DNA of 9,637 bases, taken from assembly GCA_030151505.1 (NCBI GenBank), contig JASLDQ010000149.1, positions 1 through 9,637 on the forward strand, written 5' to 3'. The notes below the pieces were generated by a model. It was not told the DNA's origin. It saw only the letters and a list, made by a program, of their open reading frames with translations, and searched no databases. Position numbers and translations under genes: made by a program. Below are positions 1-8,444 of this stretch, in pieces (within the stretch, counting starts at the first letter, position 1; every line of letters begins with the position of its first letter). This stretch comes from Chromobacteriaceae bacterium (GTDB lineage Bacteria > Pseudomonadota > Gammaproteobacteria > Burkholderiales > Aquaspirillaceae).

Positions 1-386
1 TCTACGGCCACGAAATGGACGACGGCGTCAGCCCGCTCGAAGCCGGCATGGGCTGGACCATTGCGTGGGAGCCGGCCGACCGCAACTTCAACGGCCGTAC
101 CGCACTCGAAACCCAAAAGGCCGCCGGCGTGGCGATGAAACAGGTCGGGCTGGTGCTGGAAGGCCGCGGCGTATTGCGCGACGGCATGAAGGTCGTCGTT
201 GAAGGCGCGGGCGAAGGCATCACCACCAGCGGCACCTTCTCGCCCACCCTCAAGCATTCGATTGCCATGGCGCGCGTCCCGGCCGCCACCGGCGATAGCG
301 CGCTGGTCGACATTCGTGGCACGCTCACCCCGGTGCGCGTGGTCAAGATGCCGTTCGTGCGCAACGGCAAGCGAATCTTTGCCTGA
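1..386 (+). CDS. gcvT: Aminomethyltransferase (glycine cleavage T protein), C-terminal part only
   Basis: The 5' part lies outside the window. The reading frame is open from base 3 and gives about 127 residues up to the TGA at 384-386. T protein takes the aminomethyl group from lipoyl-H protein, releases ammonia and makes 5,10-methylene-tetrahydrofolate in the cytoplasm. Visible are the end of the folate-binding domain ([18 protein letters not shown], a hallmark of the family) and the C-terminal GCV_T barrel, with [28 protein letters not shown] and the terminal [17 protein letters not shown]. The C-terminus looks intact. The gene directly precedes gcvH and gcvP, the usual gcv order, which supports the call. 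Any glycine riboswitch controlling the cluster would lie upstream, out of view. Confidence 0.95.
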   Translation, partial: YGHEMDDGVSPLEAGMGWTIAWEPADRNFNGRTALETQKAAGVAMKQVGLVLEGRGVLRDGMKVVVEGAGEGITTSGTFSPTLKHSIAMARVPAATGDSALVDIRGTLTPVRVVKMPFVRNGKRIFA

Positions 387-422
387 ACGACCGTCGTTGA
401 ATACAACGGGAGCAGGGCGCGG

Positions 423-450
423 CGGGCGGAGCGCGGAATCGCTCCGTCCG
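423..450 (+). other. Hairpin in the gcvT-gcvH gap
   Basis: An inverted repeat is seen directly. CGGAGCG (427-433) pairs with CGCTCCG (440-446) around a CGGAAT loop. The stem extends outward to 423/450 through one G-U pair (426/447). There is no T-run, so it is not a standard intrinsic terminator. It may be a processing or stability element, or a copy of a small intergenic palindrome, since the octamer CGGAATCG recurs at the tip of the hairpin at 6606-6623. Function is unknown. Confidence 0.5.
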
Positions 451-458
451 TCGGCGCG

Positions 459-475
459 GGGTGGCGCGGCCACCC
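459..475 (+). other. Second short hairpin in the gcvT-gcvH gap
   Basis: GGGTGGC (459-465) pairs perfectly with GCCACCC (469-475) across a GCG loop. It is followed by a pyrimidine-rich stretch and then the gcvH Shine-Dalgarno. In such GC-rich DNA, 7-bp stems also arise by chance, so functional weight is low. Confidence 0.35.
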
Positions 476-516
476 GCTCCCGGTTTCCCTTCTCCCTCTC
501 TGACTAGGACCCGAAC

Positions 517-903
517 ATGTCGAACATTCCCGCCAACCTCAAGTACGTCGCCAGCCACGAATGGATTCGCGACGAAGGCGACGGCATCGTGACCGTCGGC
601 ATCACCCACCACGCTCAGGAGCTCCTGGGCGACATCGTGTTCATCGAGCTGCCGGCCGTCGGCCGCACCCTCGCCGACGGCGAAAGCGCCGGCGTGGTCG
701 AGTCGGTCAAGGCCGCCAGCGACGTGTACAGTCCGATCGACGGCGAAGTGATCGAAATCAACGCCGCGCTGGAAGGCGCTCCGGAAACCGCCAATTCCGA
801 TCCATACGGCGAAGCCTGGTTCTTCAAGCTCAAGCTTGCCAACCCGGCCGACCTCGACAAGCTGCTCGACGCCGCCGCCTATGCGGCCGAAATCGGCGCC
901 TGA
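517..903 (+). CDS. gcvH: Glycine cleavage system H protein (lipoyl carrier)
   Basis: This 128-residue protein has the normal length for the family. It shuttles the aminomethyl intermediate between the P and T proteins on a lipoyl arm, in the cytoplasm. The N-terminal ASHEWIR and the lipoylation region [17 protein letters not shown] are textbook H-protein motifs. The modified lysine is Lys65. The C-terminal half contains [10 protein letters not shown], also typical. The ATG at 517 is supported by AGGA at 506-509 with 7 nt spacing. The gene lies 130 nt after gcvT and 100 nt before gcvP, with hairpins in both gaps, so H protein may be made at a level separate from T and P. Lipoate would come from lipoate ligase or LipA/LipB encoded elsewhere. 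Confidence 0.98.
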   Translation: MSNIPANLKYVASHEWIRDEGDGIVTVGITHHAQELLGDIVFIELPAVGRTLADGESAGVVESVKAASDVYSPIDGEVIEINAALEGAPETANSDPYGEAWFFKLKLANPADLDKLLDAAAYAAEIGA

Positions 904-910
904 GGCTGAA

Positions 911-935
911 AACGCCCCGCAGCTTGCGGGGCGTT
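911..935. terminator. Terminator-like perfect hairpin between gcvH and gcvP
   Basis: AACGCCCCGC (911-920) and GCGGGGCGTT (926-935) form a perfect 10-bp stem with loop AGCTT. Only two T residues end the stem on the + strand, and the next bases are ATGCTG. On the - strand the stem is followed by four T in total. It is therefore a weak intrinsic terminator in either direction, and more likely an attenuator or mRNA-end stabiliser separating gcvH from gcvP. The hairpin itself is seen directly; the function is inferred. Confidence 0.55.
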
Positions 936-1003
936 ATGCTGTACCGGCCGGGCGGCGCACGACGCCCTGGCCGGCATTTTCCCGATTCTGCTGGAACCTC
1001 CGC

Positions 1004-3862
<2,859 letters not shown>

Positions 3863-3879
3863 GCGCGGCTCTCCCGTCT

Positions 3880-3924
3880 CCTGCTGCATTGTTGCGTTGC
3901 CTGCGACGCCGCATTTGCAGCAGG
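3880..3924 (+). other. Long-loop inverted repeat after gcvP
   Basis: CCTGCTGCA (3880-3888) and TGCAGCAGG (3916-3924) are exact 9-nt complements separated by 27 nt. The element sits 18 nt after the gcvP stop and 45 nt before the intrinsic terminator. It could protect the 3' end of the gcvP mRNA, but there is no T-run and no further support. Confidence 0.35.
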
Positions 3925-3968
3925 GCCAGCGCCGGGTTTTGCGCATGCGGCAAAGCCCAGTGTCTTTC

Positions 3969-3996
3969 ACGCCCCGGTCTCTGACCGGGGCGTTTT
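3969..3996 (+). terminator. Rho-independent terminator of the gcv cluster
   Basis: ACGCCCCGGTC (3969-3979) pairs perfectly with GACCGGGGCGT (3983-3993) around a TCT loop, and four T follow (3993-3996). This is a strong GC stem with a short U-tract, located 106 nt after the gcvP stop. It insulates the Fur-type promoter and the iron cassette downstream from gcv read-through. Confidence 0.85.
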
Positions 3997-4064
3997 GCAT
4001 TTCGGCGCCGGGCTAAACGTGGGGGGCGGGAATGACACCGTTTTGTCGCATGGCATGAACAATA

Positions 4065-4093
4065 TTGATATTGATACGGGTTATCATTATTAT
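4065..4093 (+). promoter_or_regulatory. Predicted sigma-70 promoter of the iron cassette
   Basis: TTGATA (4065-4070) serves as -35 and TATTAT (4088-4093) as -10, each one mismatch from consensus, with an ideal 17-nt spacer. The surroundings are markedly AT-rich in an otherwise very GC-rich window. Transcription should start near 4100, giving a leader of about 50 nt before the ATG at 4149. The overlapping Fur boxes imply repression when iron is plentiful. Confidence 0.75.
4067..4091 (+). promoter_or_regulatory. Overlapping Fur boxes (iron-responsive operator)
   Basis: I compared with the 19-bp Fur consensus GATAATGATAATCATTATC. Bases 4067-4085 (GATATTGATACGGGTTATC) match at 14 of 19 positions, and 4073-4091 (GATACGGGTTATCATTATT) also match at 14 of 19. 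The 6-bp offset is typical of tandem Fur dimer sites. Flanking registers shifted by a further 6 bp still match 11 of 19. The site covers the promoter spacer and most of the -10, the classic geometry for repression by Fe-Fur. Matches were counted by eye; binding is inferred. Confidence 0.75.
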
Positions 4094-4148
4094 CTTGACC
4101 AAATCCGCTGGCTGGTCGGCGGACTGGTCATCAATTTCAGGAACGTTC

Positions 4149-4748
4149 ATGCCTCGACAGCTTTATCTCGGCACCTTGCGCCAGTGGCACTGGATCAGCT
4201 CGGCGTTGTGCCTCGTCGGCATGCTGCTGTTTGCCGTCACCGGCATCACCCTCAACCACGCCGCCCAGATCGATGCCAGGCCGCAGGTCAGTCGGCATCA
4301 GGCCCAGGTCCCGGTTGAACTGCTGCGCGGCCTGCCTGGCGGGAACGCCGCGCGCGCACTGCCCGCCGGGCTGCGCCGCTGGCTGGAGCGCGAGCTGGCG
4401 GTCGATCTGTCCGCCCGCACCCCGGAATGGTCGGACGGCGAGGTCTACATCGGCCTGCCGCGCCCGGGGGGCGACGCCTGGCTCTCGGTCGATCTCGACA
4501 CCGGCGAGCTGCAGTACGAATCCACCGACCGCGGCTGGGTCGCCTACCTCAACGACCTGCACAAGGGCCGCAACAGCGGCGCCGCGTGGTCATGGTTCAT
4601 CGACCTGTTTGCCGCCGCCTGCGTGGTGTTCAGCCTGACCGGCCTGCTGCTCTTGCAGCGCCACGCCGGCAGCCGGCCGACCACATGGCCCATGGTCGGA
4701 CTGGGCCTGTTGCTGCCGGCGCTGCTCGCCCTCCTGTTCATCCACTGA
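4149..4748 (+). CDS. Small PepSY-associated transmembrane protein, likely haem-binding ferric reductase subunit
   Basis: The protein has 199 residues. It shows a cytoplasmic basic N-terminus, TM1 (about 16-35, LCLVGMLLFAVTGITLNH), a periplasmic PepSY-like domain (about 38-148, with DAWLSVDLDTGELQYES and LNDLHKGR), TM2 (about 150-169, IDLFAAACVVFSLTGLLLLQ) and TM3 (about 178-198). The motif VTGITLNH and the stretch LHKGR...WSWFIDLFAA identify the PepSY-associated membrane family related to siderophore reductases such as FoxB and FpvG. His14, His37, His138 and His172 flank TM1 and TM2 and could ligate haem. The frame is open back to 4065, but the ATG at 4149 has AGGA (4139-4142) at 6 nt and lies after the promoter. 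It is the first gene of the cassette; its exact substrate is unknown. Confidence 0.85.
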   Translation: MPRQLYLGTLRQWHWISSALCLVGMLLFAVTGITLNHAAQIDARPQVSRHQAQVPVELLRGLPGGNAARALPAGLRRWLERELAVDLSARTPEWSDGEVYIGLPRPGGDAWLSVDLDTGELQYESTDRGWVAYLNDLHKGRNSGAAWSWFIDLFAAACVVFSLTGLLLLQRHAGSRPTTWPMVGLGLLLPALLALLFIH

Positions 4749-4758
4749 AAGTGTGTTC

Positions 4759-5271
4759 ATGCGTAAACCCTTGCTTCTGGCGCTGGGCGGCTTGTGCAGC
4801 GCGCCCCTCTTGGCCGCCGAGCTGACCGTCGGCGTGCAGATTCCGCGGCTGCAGGTCGCCGAGTATCACCGCCCCTATGTCGCCATCTGGCTGGAGCGCG
4901 AAGACCAGAGCCACGCCGCCAATCTCGTGGTGTGGTACGACATGAAGAAAAGCAATGCCGAAGGCGAGAAATGGCTGAAGGACCTGCGCCAGTGGTGGCG
5001 CCGCAGCGGGCGCGAAGCGCAGATGCCGCTCGACGGCGTCAGCGGCGCCACTCCGACCGTCGGCACCCATGCCCGCAAGTTCAGCAGCACCCAGGCCCCG
5101 CTCAAGGGGCTGGCCGCCGGCCAGTACCAGCTGGTGGTGGAAGCCGCCCGCGAAGTCGGCGGGCGCGAGCTGGTGCGTATCCCGTTCCAGTGGCCGCCGG
5201 CCGCTGCGGCCACTCTCAACGCCCAGGGCAAGAGCGAGCTGGGCGGCGTTTCCCTCAAACTGACTCCCTGA
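4759..5271 (+). CDS. Secreted DUF2271 protein
   Basis: This 170-residue protein has an N-terminal signal peptide (MRKPLLLALGGLCSAPLLAA, cleavage near residue 20), so it is probably periplasmic. The family pattern of DUF2271 is visible in order: RPYVAIWLE (38-46), LVVWYD (56-61), EKWLKDLRQWWRR (70-82), DGVSGATPTVGTH (92-104) and a C-terminal beta-rich segment GQYQLVVEAAREVGGREL. No enzyme motif is apparent and the function is unknown. I chose the ATG at 4759, 10 nt after the previous stop and preceded by GAAAG; a GTG at 4753 is an alternative and adds two residues. The cysteine in the signal region is not in a lipobox, so a lipoprotein is unlikely. It is surely cotranscribed with the PepSY-type gene and the DUF4198 gene. 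Confidence 0.85.
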   Translation: MRKPLLLALGGLCSAPLLAAELTVGVQIPRLQVAEYHRPYVAIWLEREDQSHAANLVVWYDMKKSNAEGEKWLKDLRQWWRRSGREAQMPLDGVSGATPTVGTHARKFSSTQAPLKGLAAGQYQLVVEAAREVGGRELVRIPFQWPPAAAATLNAQGKSELGGVSLKLTP

Positions 5272-5289
5272 CCGACCGGAACCCTGCCG

Positions 5290-6186
5290 ATGAAACCTGC
5301 GATCAAATGGACCGCCCTGGCGCTGGCCTTGGCCCTGCCGCTGTCCGCCCACGCCCACCGCGCCTGGATGCTGCCTTCCGCCACCGTGTTTTCCGGCGAC
5401 GACCCGTGGGTCAGCGTCGACGCCGCGGTGTCCAACAACCTGTTCGTGTTCGAGCACGCCCCGCTGCGCCTGGACGGCATCGGCACCGACGCGCCGCCGG
5501 CGGCAAACCCGTCCGCCAGCGCCGGGCCGGCCGGCGGTCCGCCGCCGATGCGCCGCACCGCCGCCAGGCTGCAGCTCATCGCTCCCGACGGCAGCCTGCT
5601 GAAGGCCGAAAACGGCAGCCTGGGCCGCTACCGCAGCACTTTTGACGTCCACCTGACCCAGAAGGGCACCTACAAGCTGGCGGTGGCCAGCGGCGGGCTG
5701 GTGGCGTCGTGGAAGGAGAATGGCGAGAACAAGCGCTGGATGGGCGCGCCCGAGAACTTCGCCCGCGAGGTGCCGGCCAAGGCCGACAATCTGAAAGTGA
5801 CGCAGCGCAACAACCGCGTCGAAGTGTTCGTCACCTCCGGCAAGCCGACCCGCGACGTGCTCAAGCCCACCAATGTCGGGCTGGAAATGGTGCCCGTCAC
5901 CCATCCCAACGACCTGTTCGCGGGCGAAACCGGCGAATTCGCCTTCCTGCTCGACGGCAAGCCCGCCGCCAAGGTCAAGGTAAGCGTGATTCCGGGCGGC
6001 AGCCGCTACCGCGCCGACCAGAAGGAAACCGTCTACACCACCGACGCCAAGGGCCGCATCCGCATCCAGTGGCCGGCCGCCGGCATGTACTGGCTGGAGG
6101 CCGAACTGGAAGGCAAGGGCGACGGCAAGCCGGCCACCGAGCGGATGGCGACCTATAGCGCCACCCTCGAGGTGCTGCCGCAGTAA
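5290..6186 (+). CDS. Secreted DUF4198 (NikM-like) protein
   Basis: This 298-residue protein has a clear signal peptide ending LPLSAHA, cleaved after Ala22. The mature chain would begin HRAWMLPSATVFSGDDPW, the usual start of DUF4198 proteins, whose relatives include metal-transporter components such as NikM. The predicted N-terminal histidine (His23) could bind a metal. The rest is beta-rich. A Gly/Pro/Ala-rich insert lies at about 66-87, and an Ig- or carboxypeptidase-regulatory-like segment is near the C-terminus (EFAFLLDGKPAAKVKVSVIPGG is split over about 216-237). The start at 5290 has GGAA 8 nt upstream and lies 18 nt after the DUF2271 stop, indicating one operon. A periplasmic role in metal binding or iron handling is inferred from context only. 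Confidence 0.85.
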   Translation: MKPAIKWTALALALALPLSAHAHRAWMLPSATVFSGDDPWVSVDAAVSNNLFVFEHAPLRLDGIGTDAPPAANPSASAGPAGGPPPMRRTAARLQLIAPDGSLLKAENGSLGRYRSTFDVHLTQKGTYKLAVASGGLVASWKENGENKRWMGAPENFAREVPAKADNLKVTQRNNRVEVFVTSGKPTRDVLKPTNVGLEMVPVTHPNDLFAGETGEFAFLLDGKPAAKVKVSVIPGGSRYRADQKETVYTTDAKGRIRIQWPAAGMYWLEAELEGKGDGKPATERMATYSATLEVLPQ

Positions 6187-6708
6187 GTTCGTGCCGCTCG
6201 CCTGACTCGCATAGGCGACACGGGCTTTCCCGGCATTCACCCTGCTGGAGGTGGTCAGCCGCCGCCATGGCGGATCGCCGGGCCGGGTCTTCCGTGCTCC
6301 GGCCGCTGACGCTGGCTGGCCCGACGCGGCCCGTCGTCGCGTCCGGTATCGGCGGGCCTCGCGTGGCCGTACTTGGCGTGGCAGTCCATTTCGTGCTCGG
6401 TGCGGCCTGTGCCGGTCGGCGTGGCCGCATCTCTGCCGGACAGTCAGCCTGCTTGGGACGGTGGTGCTTGCCGCAAGCTCGCCCAGCCGAGTCGCCCGAC
6501 ATCCTGTTCAGGGCCGATGGCCGGGCAGCGGTGGCGAGCATCGCGGCCGGGGGCCATGCCACCCCCGGTGGGACTGGCCCGCTGCGCCTCAATCCCGTTC
6601 GGCGAGGCGGCGGAATCGCCGCCGCCATACCGTTGCCGCCGGCCGCGCCCCAACGCGCATGACTTATTCCGTTTGCAGGCATCCGATTTTTCTTTCCGAG
6701 TCTTTTCC
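6187..6708 (+). other. Unexplained 522-nt gap between DUF4198 and flavoprotein genes
   Basis: This gap breaks an otherwise tightly spaced cassette. I recognise no gene in either strand. It contains a near-perfect Shine-Dalgarno, GGAGGTGGTC (6247-6256), followed by an open frame from ATG 6267 to TGA 6662 (131 codons, start MADRRAGSSVLRPLTLAG). The spacing of about 15 nt is long. About a quarter of its third positions are A or T, a weaker bias than the neighbouring genes show, and no family is recognisable. Two hairpins are present: CCGGGGG/CCCCCGG (6547-6568) and GGCGGCG/CGCCGCC with a GAAT loop (6606-6623). Neither has a T-run. The last 50 nt are more AT-rich. It may hold a small unknown or decayed gene, or a long structured leader. 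Confidence 0.4.
6606..6623 (+). other. Hairpin with GAAT tetraloop upstream of the flavoprotein gene
   Basis: GGCGGCG (6606-6612) and CGCCGCC (6617-6623) form a perfect 7-bp stem with loop GAAT. The tip octamer CGGAATCG (6611-6618) also occurs in the gcvT-gcvH hairpin (434-441). There is no U-tract. It may be a small dispersed palindrome, or chance. Confidence 0.4.
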
Positions 6709-8328
6709 GTGAGCCCGATTTCCTTCTTTCGCCGGCACTGGCCGGGATGCCTGGCGGCCGCCGGCCTGGCCCCGGCGGCATGGGCCGACACACTGTCGAC
6801 CGCTTCGGGCGGGGCTGCCGTGCCGCGCGAGTGGCTCCCCGTCCTGCTGGTGTCGCTGTATCTGGCCGGCTGCGCTGCGATTTACCGGCGTTGGCGCTGC
6901 CGGCAGGCGGTGGTCGGGACCGGCGCCGGTGACGTGCTGATCGTGTTCGCCAGCCAGAGCGGGCAGGGGGCGCAGCTGGCCCGCCGCAGCGCCGAACAGC
7001 TGCAGGCCGGCGGGCTGAGCGTTCAGATGCTGCCGCTCAACCAGCTCAATCGTGCCCGGCTGACCGCTGCGCGCCGGCTGCTGCTGGTGCTCAGCACCTA
7101 TGGCGAGGGCGAGGCGCCGGACAACGGGGCGGTTTTTGCCGGCCGGCTGCTCGGCCGTCCGCTGGACTTGTCGCACCTGCACTACGCCGTTCTCGCGCTG
7201 GGTGACCGTGGCTATCGCCACTTCTGCGGTTTCGCCCGCCGGGTCGAACACTGGCTGCAGCAGCAGGGCGGCGAGGCGATGTTCGACCGGGTCGAGGTCG
7301 ACCGGAGCGATGGCGGCGCGCTACTCCACTGGCAGCACCAGCTCGGCCTGCTCGGCGGCGCGACGGATTTCGCCGACTGGCAGCCGCCGTCCTATCAGCG
7401 CTGGACGCTGCGGCAACGCCGCTGCCTCAACCCGGGCAGCGGCGGCGAACCGGTGTTTCATCTGAGCCTGCAGCCGCCGGCTGATGCGCCGGAGTGGCGG
7501 GCCGGCGACATCGCCGAAATCGGTCCGCGCAACGACGCCGGATCGGTCAGGCGATGCCTGCAGCGCCTGCAGCTGGACGGCGCGGCGCCGGTGGAAACGG
7601 CGGCAGGCGAGCGCGTTCTGGGCGAGGTGCTGACCGAACGGCGCTTGCCGCAGACCGAAGCGGAATGGCAGGCGCTGGCCGGGCTGGCGCTGCCGGCACT
7701 GCTCGGGCGGTTGCCGGCGCTGCCGCACCGCGAATATTCGATTGCCTCGGTCCCGGCCGATGGCGGACTGGATTTGCTGGTCCGCCAGATGCGGCACCCG
7801 GACGGCCGTGTGGGGCTGGGGTCGGGCTGGCTGTGCCGCTGGGCGGAAGAGGGTGGCGAGATCGCGCTGAGGGTGCGGGACAATCCCGCCTTCCATGGCC
7901 CGGACTGGACGACGCCGATGATCCTGATCGGCAACGGTACCGGACTGGCCGGCCTGCGCGGCCACCTGCGCGAGCGGACCCGTGCCGGAGCCGGCGCGTC
8001 CCGCAACTGGCTGCTGTTCGGCGAGCGCCAGCGGGAACGGGATTATTTCTTCCGCGAGGAACTGGAGGACTGGCTGCGTTGCGGCCACCTGGAGCGCCTT
8101 GATCTGGCCTTCTCGCGCGATCAGGCCGACAAGGTCTATGTGCAGCACCGGCTGCGCGAGGCGGCCGACGAACTGGAAAACTGGGTGCGCGACGGCGCGG
8201 CCATTTATCTATGCGGCAGCCTGGAGGGCATGGGGCGTGAAGTGGATGCCGCGCTGGCCGAGCTGCTCGGGCGAGATTGCCTCGAACAGCTCGCCGAAGC
8301 CGGGCGCTACCGGCGCGACCTGTATTGA
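6709..8328 (+). CDS. Membrane-anchored diflavin reductase (flavodoxin + FAD/NADPH domains, sulfite-reductase-flavoprotein type)
   Basis: The protein has 539 residues. The N-terminus holds a signal-like helix (11-26, ending AAWA) and a TM helix (about 42-58, WLPVLLVSLYLAGCAAIY) followed by RRWRCRQ, which places the catalytic part in the cytoplasm. The flavodoxin (FMN) domain (74-215) has IVFASQSGQGAQ, LSTYGEGEAPDNG and YAVLALGDRGY. The FAD domain has REYSIASVP (341-349) and the GLGSGWL loop. The NADPH domain has ILIGNGTGLAGLRGH (406-420), LLFGER (435-440) and YLCGS (500-504). The end RYRRDLY is typical of the family, so it is complete. It should pass NADPH electrons via FAD to FMN. There is no ATG in the N-terminal region; GTG 6709 fits best but has no clear Shine-Dalgarno, and TTG 6673 is possible. 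By context it probably feeds the PepSY-type membrane protein rather than sulfite reductase. Confidence 0.88.
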   Translation: MSPISFFRRHWPGCLAAAGLAPAAWADTLSTASGGAAVPREWLPVLLVSLYLAGCAAIYRRWRCRQAVVGTGAGDVLIVFASQSGQGAQLARRSAEQLQAGGLSVQMLPLNQLNRARLTAARRLLLVLSTYGEGEAPDNGAVFAGRLLGRPLDLSHLHYAVLALGDRGYRHFCGFARRVEHWLQQQGGEAMFDRVEVDRSDGGALLHWQHQLGLLGGATDFADWQPPSYQRWTLRQRRCLNPGSGGEPVFHLSLQPPADAPEWRAGDIAEIGPRNDAGSVRRCLQRLQLDGAAPVETAAGERVLGEVLTERRLPQTEAEWQALAGLALPALLGRLPALPHREYSIASVPADGGLDLLVRQMRHPDGRVGLGSGWLCRWAEEGGEIALRVRDNPAFHGPDWTTPMILIGNGTGLAGLRGHLRERTRAGAGASRNWLLFGERQRERDYFFREELEDWLRCGHLERLDLAFSRDQADKVYVQHRLREAADELENWVRDGAAIYLCGSLEGMGREVDAALAELLGRDCLEQLAEAGRYRRDLY

Positions 8329-8346
8329 AACGGCCGTTCGAAAAAT

Positions 8347-8401
8347 CGCCGGCGCGGGGTAATATCCGGTAAGCCCCGGTCGCAAGCGGGATGCGCCGGC
8401 G
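8347..8401 (+). other. Structured leader upstream of the acyl-CoA ligase gene
   Basis: The palindromic octamer CGCCGGCG occurs at 8347-8354 and again at 8394-8401, so the copies can pair. Between them CGGGG (8355-8359) can pair with CCCCG (8374-8378). Together they could form a folded leader in the 116-nt gap. No ligand-sensing class is recognised, and GC-rich DNA makes chance pairing likely. Confidence 0.25.
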
Positions 8402-8444
8402 GCAGTCAGGCTTTATCACCCCGCCTCTACACCGGAGAACCCGC

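Noticed and set aside
387..516. Possible glycine riboswitch within the gcv cluster
   Set aside because: The gap has hairpins but none of the conserved glycine aptamer core. Such a switch would be expected upstream of gcvT, outside the window.
4759..4818. DUF2271 protein as a lipoprotein (Cys13 in the signal region)
   Set aside because: The residues before the cysteine are GGL rather than a lipobox, and the hydrophobic segment continues after it to a normal cleavage region near residue 20.
4738..6240. 500-codon open frame on the - strand opposite the DUF2271 and DUF4198 genes
   Set aside because: It is antisense to two genes with signal peptides and recognisable family patterns. The translation is repetitive and lacks domains, so it is a composition artefact.
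6221..6256. FTLLEVV encoded in one frame, resembling a type IV prepilin N-terminus
   Set aside because: A stop lies shortly upstream (6212-6214) with no start codon and no basic leader, and the residues after the motif are Arg/Gly-rich instead of a hydrophobic helix. It is a chance match.
6187..6708. Possible cobalamin riboswitch or DUF2946 gene in the gap
   Set aside because: I looked for a B12-box-like segment and for the Cys/His pattern and RGPP-type tail of DUF2946 on both strands and found no convincing match.
6709..8328. Assignment of the flavoprotein as assimilatory sulfite reductase subunit CysJ
   Set aside because: It has an N-terminal membrane anchor that CysJ lacks, no cysI or other cys gene is nearby, and it follows a Fur-controlled PepSY/DUF cassette.
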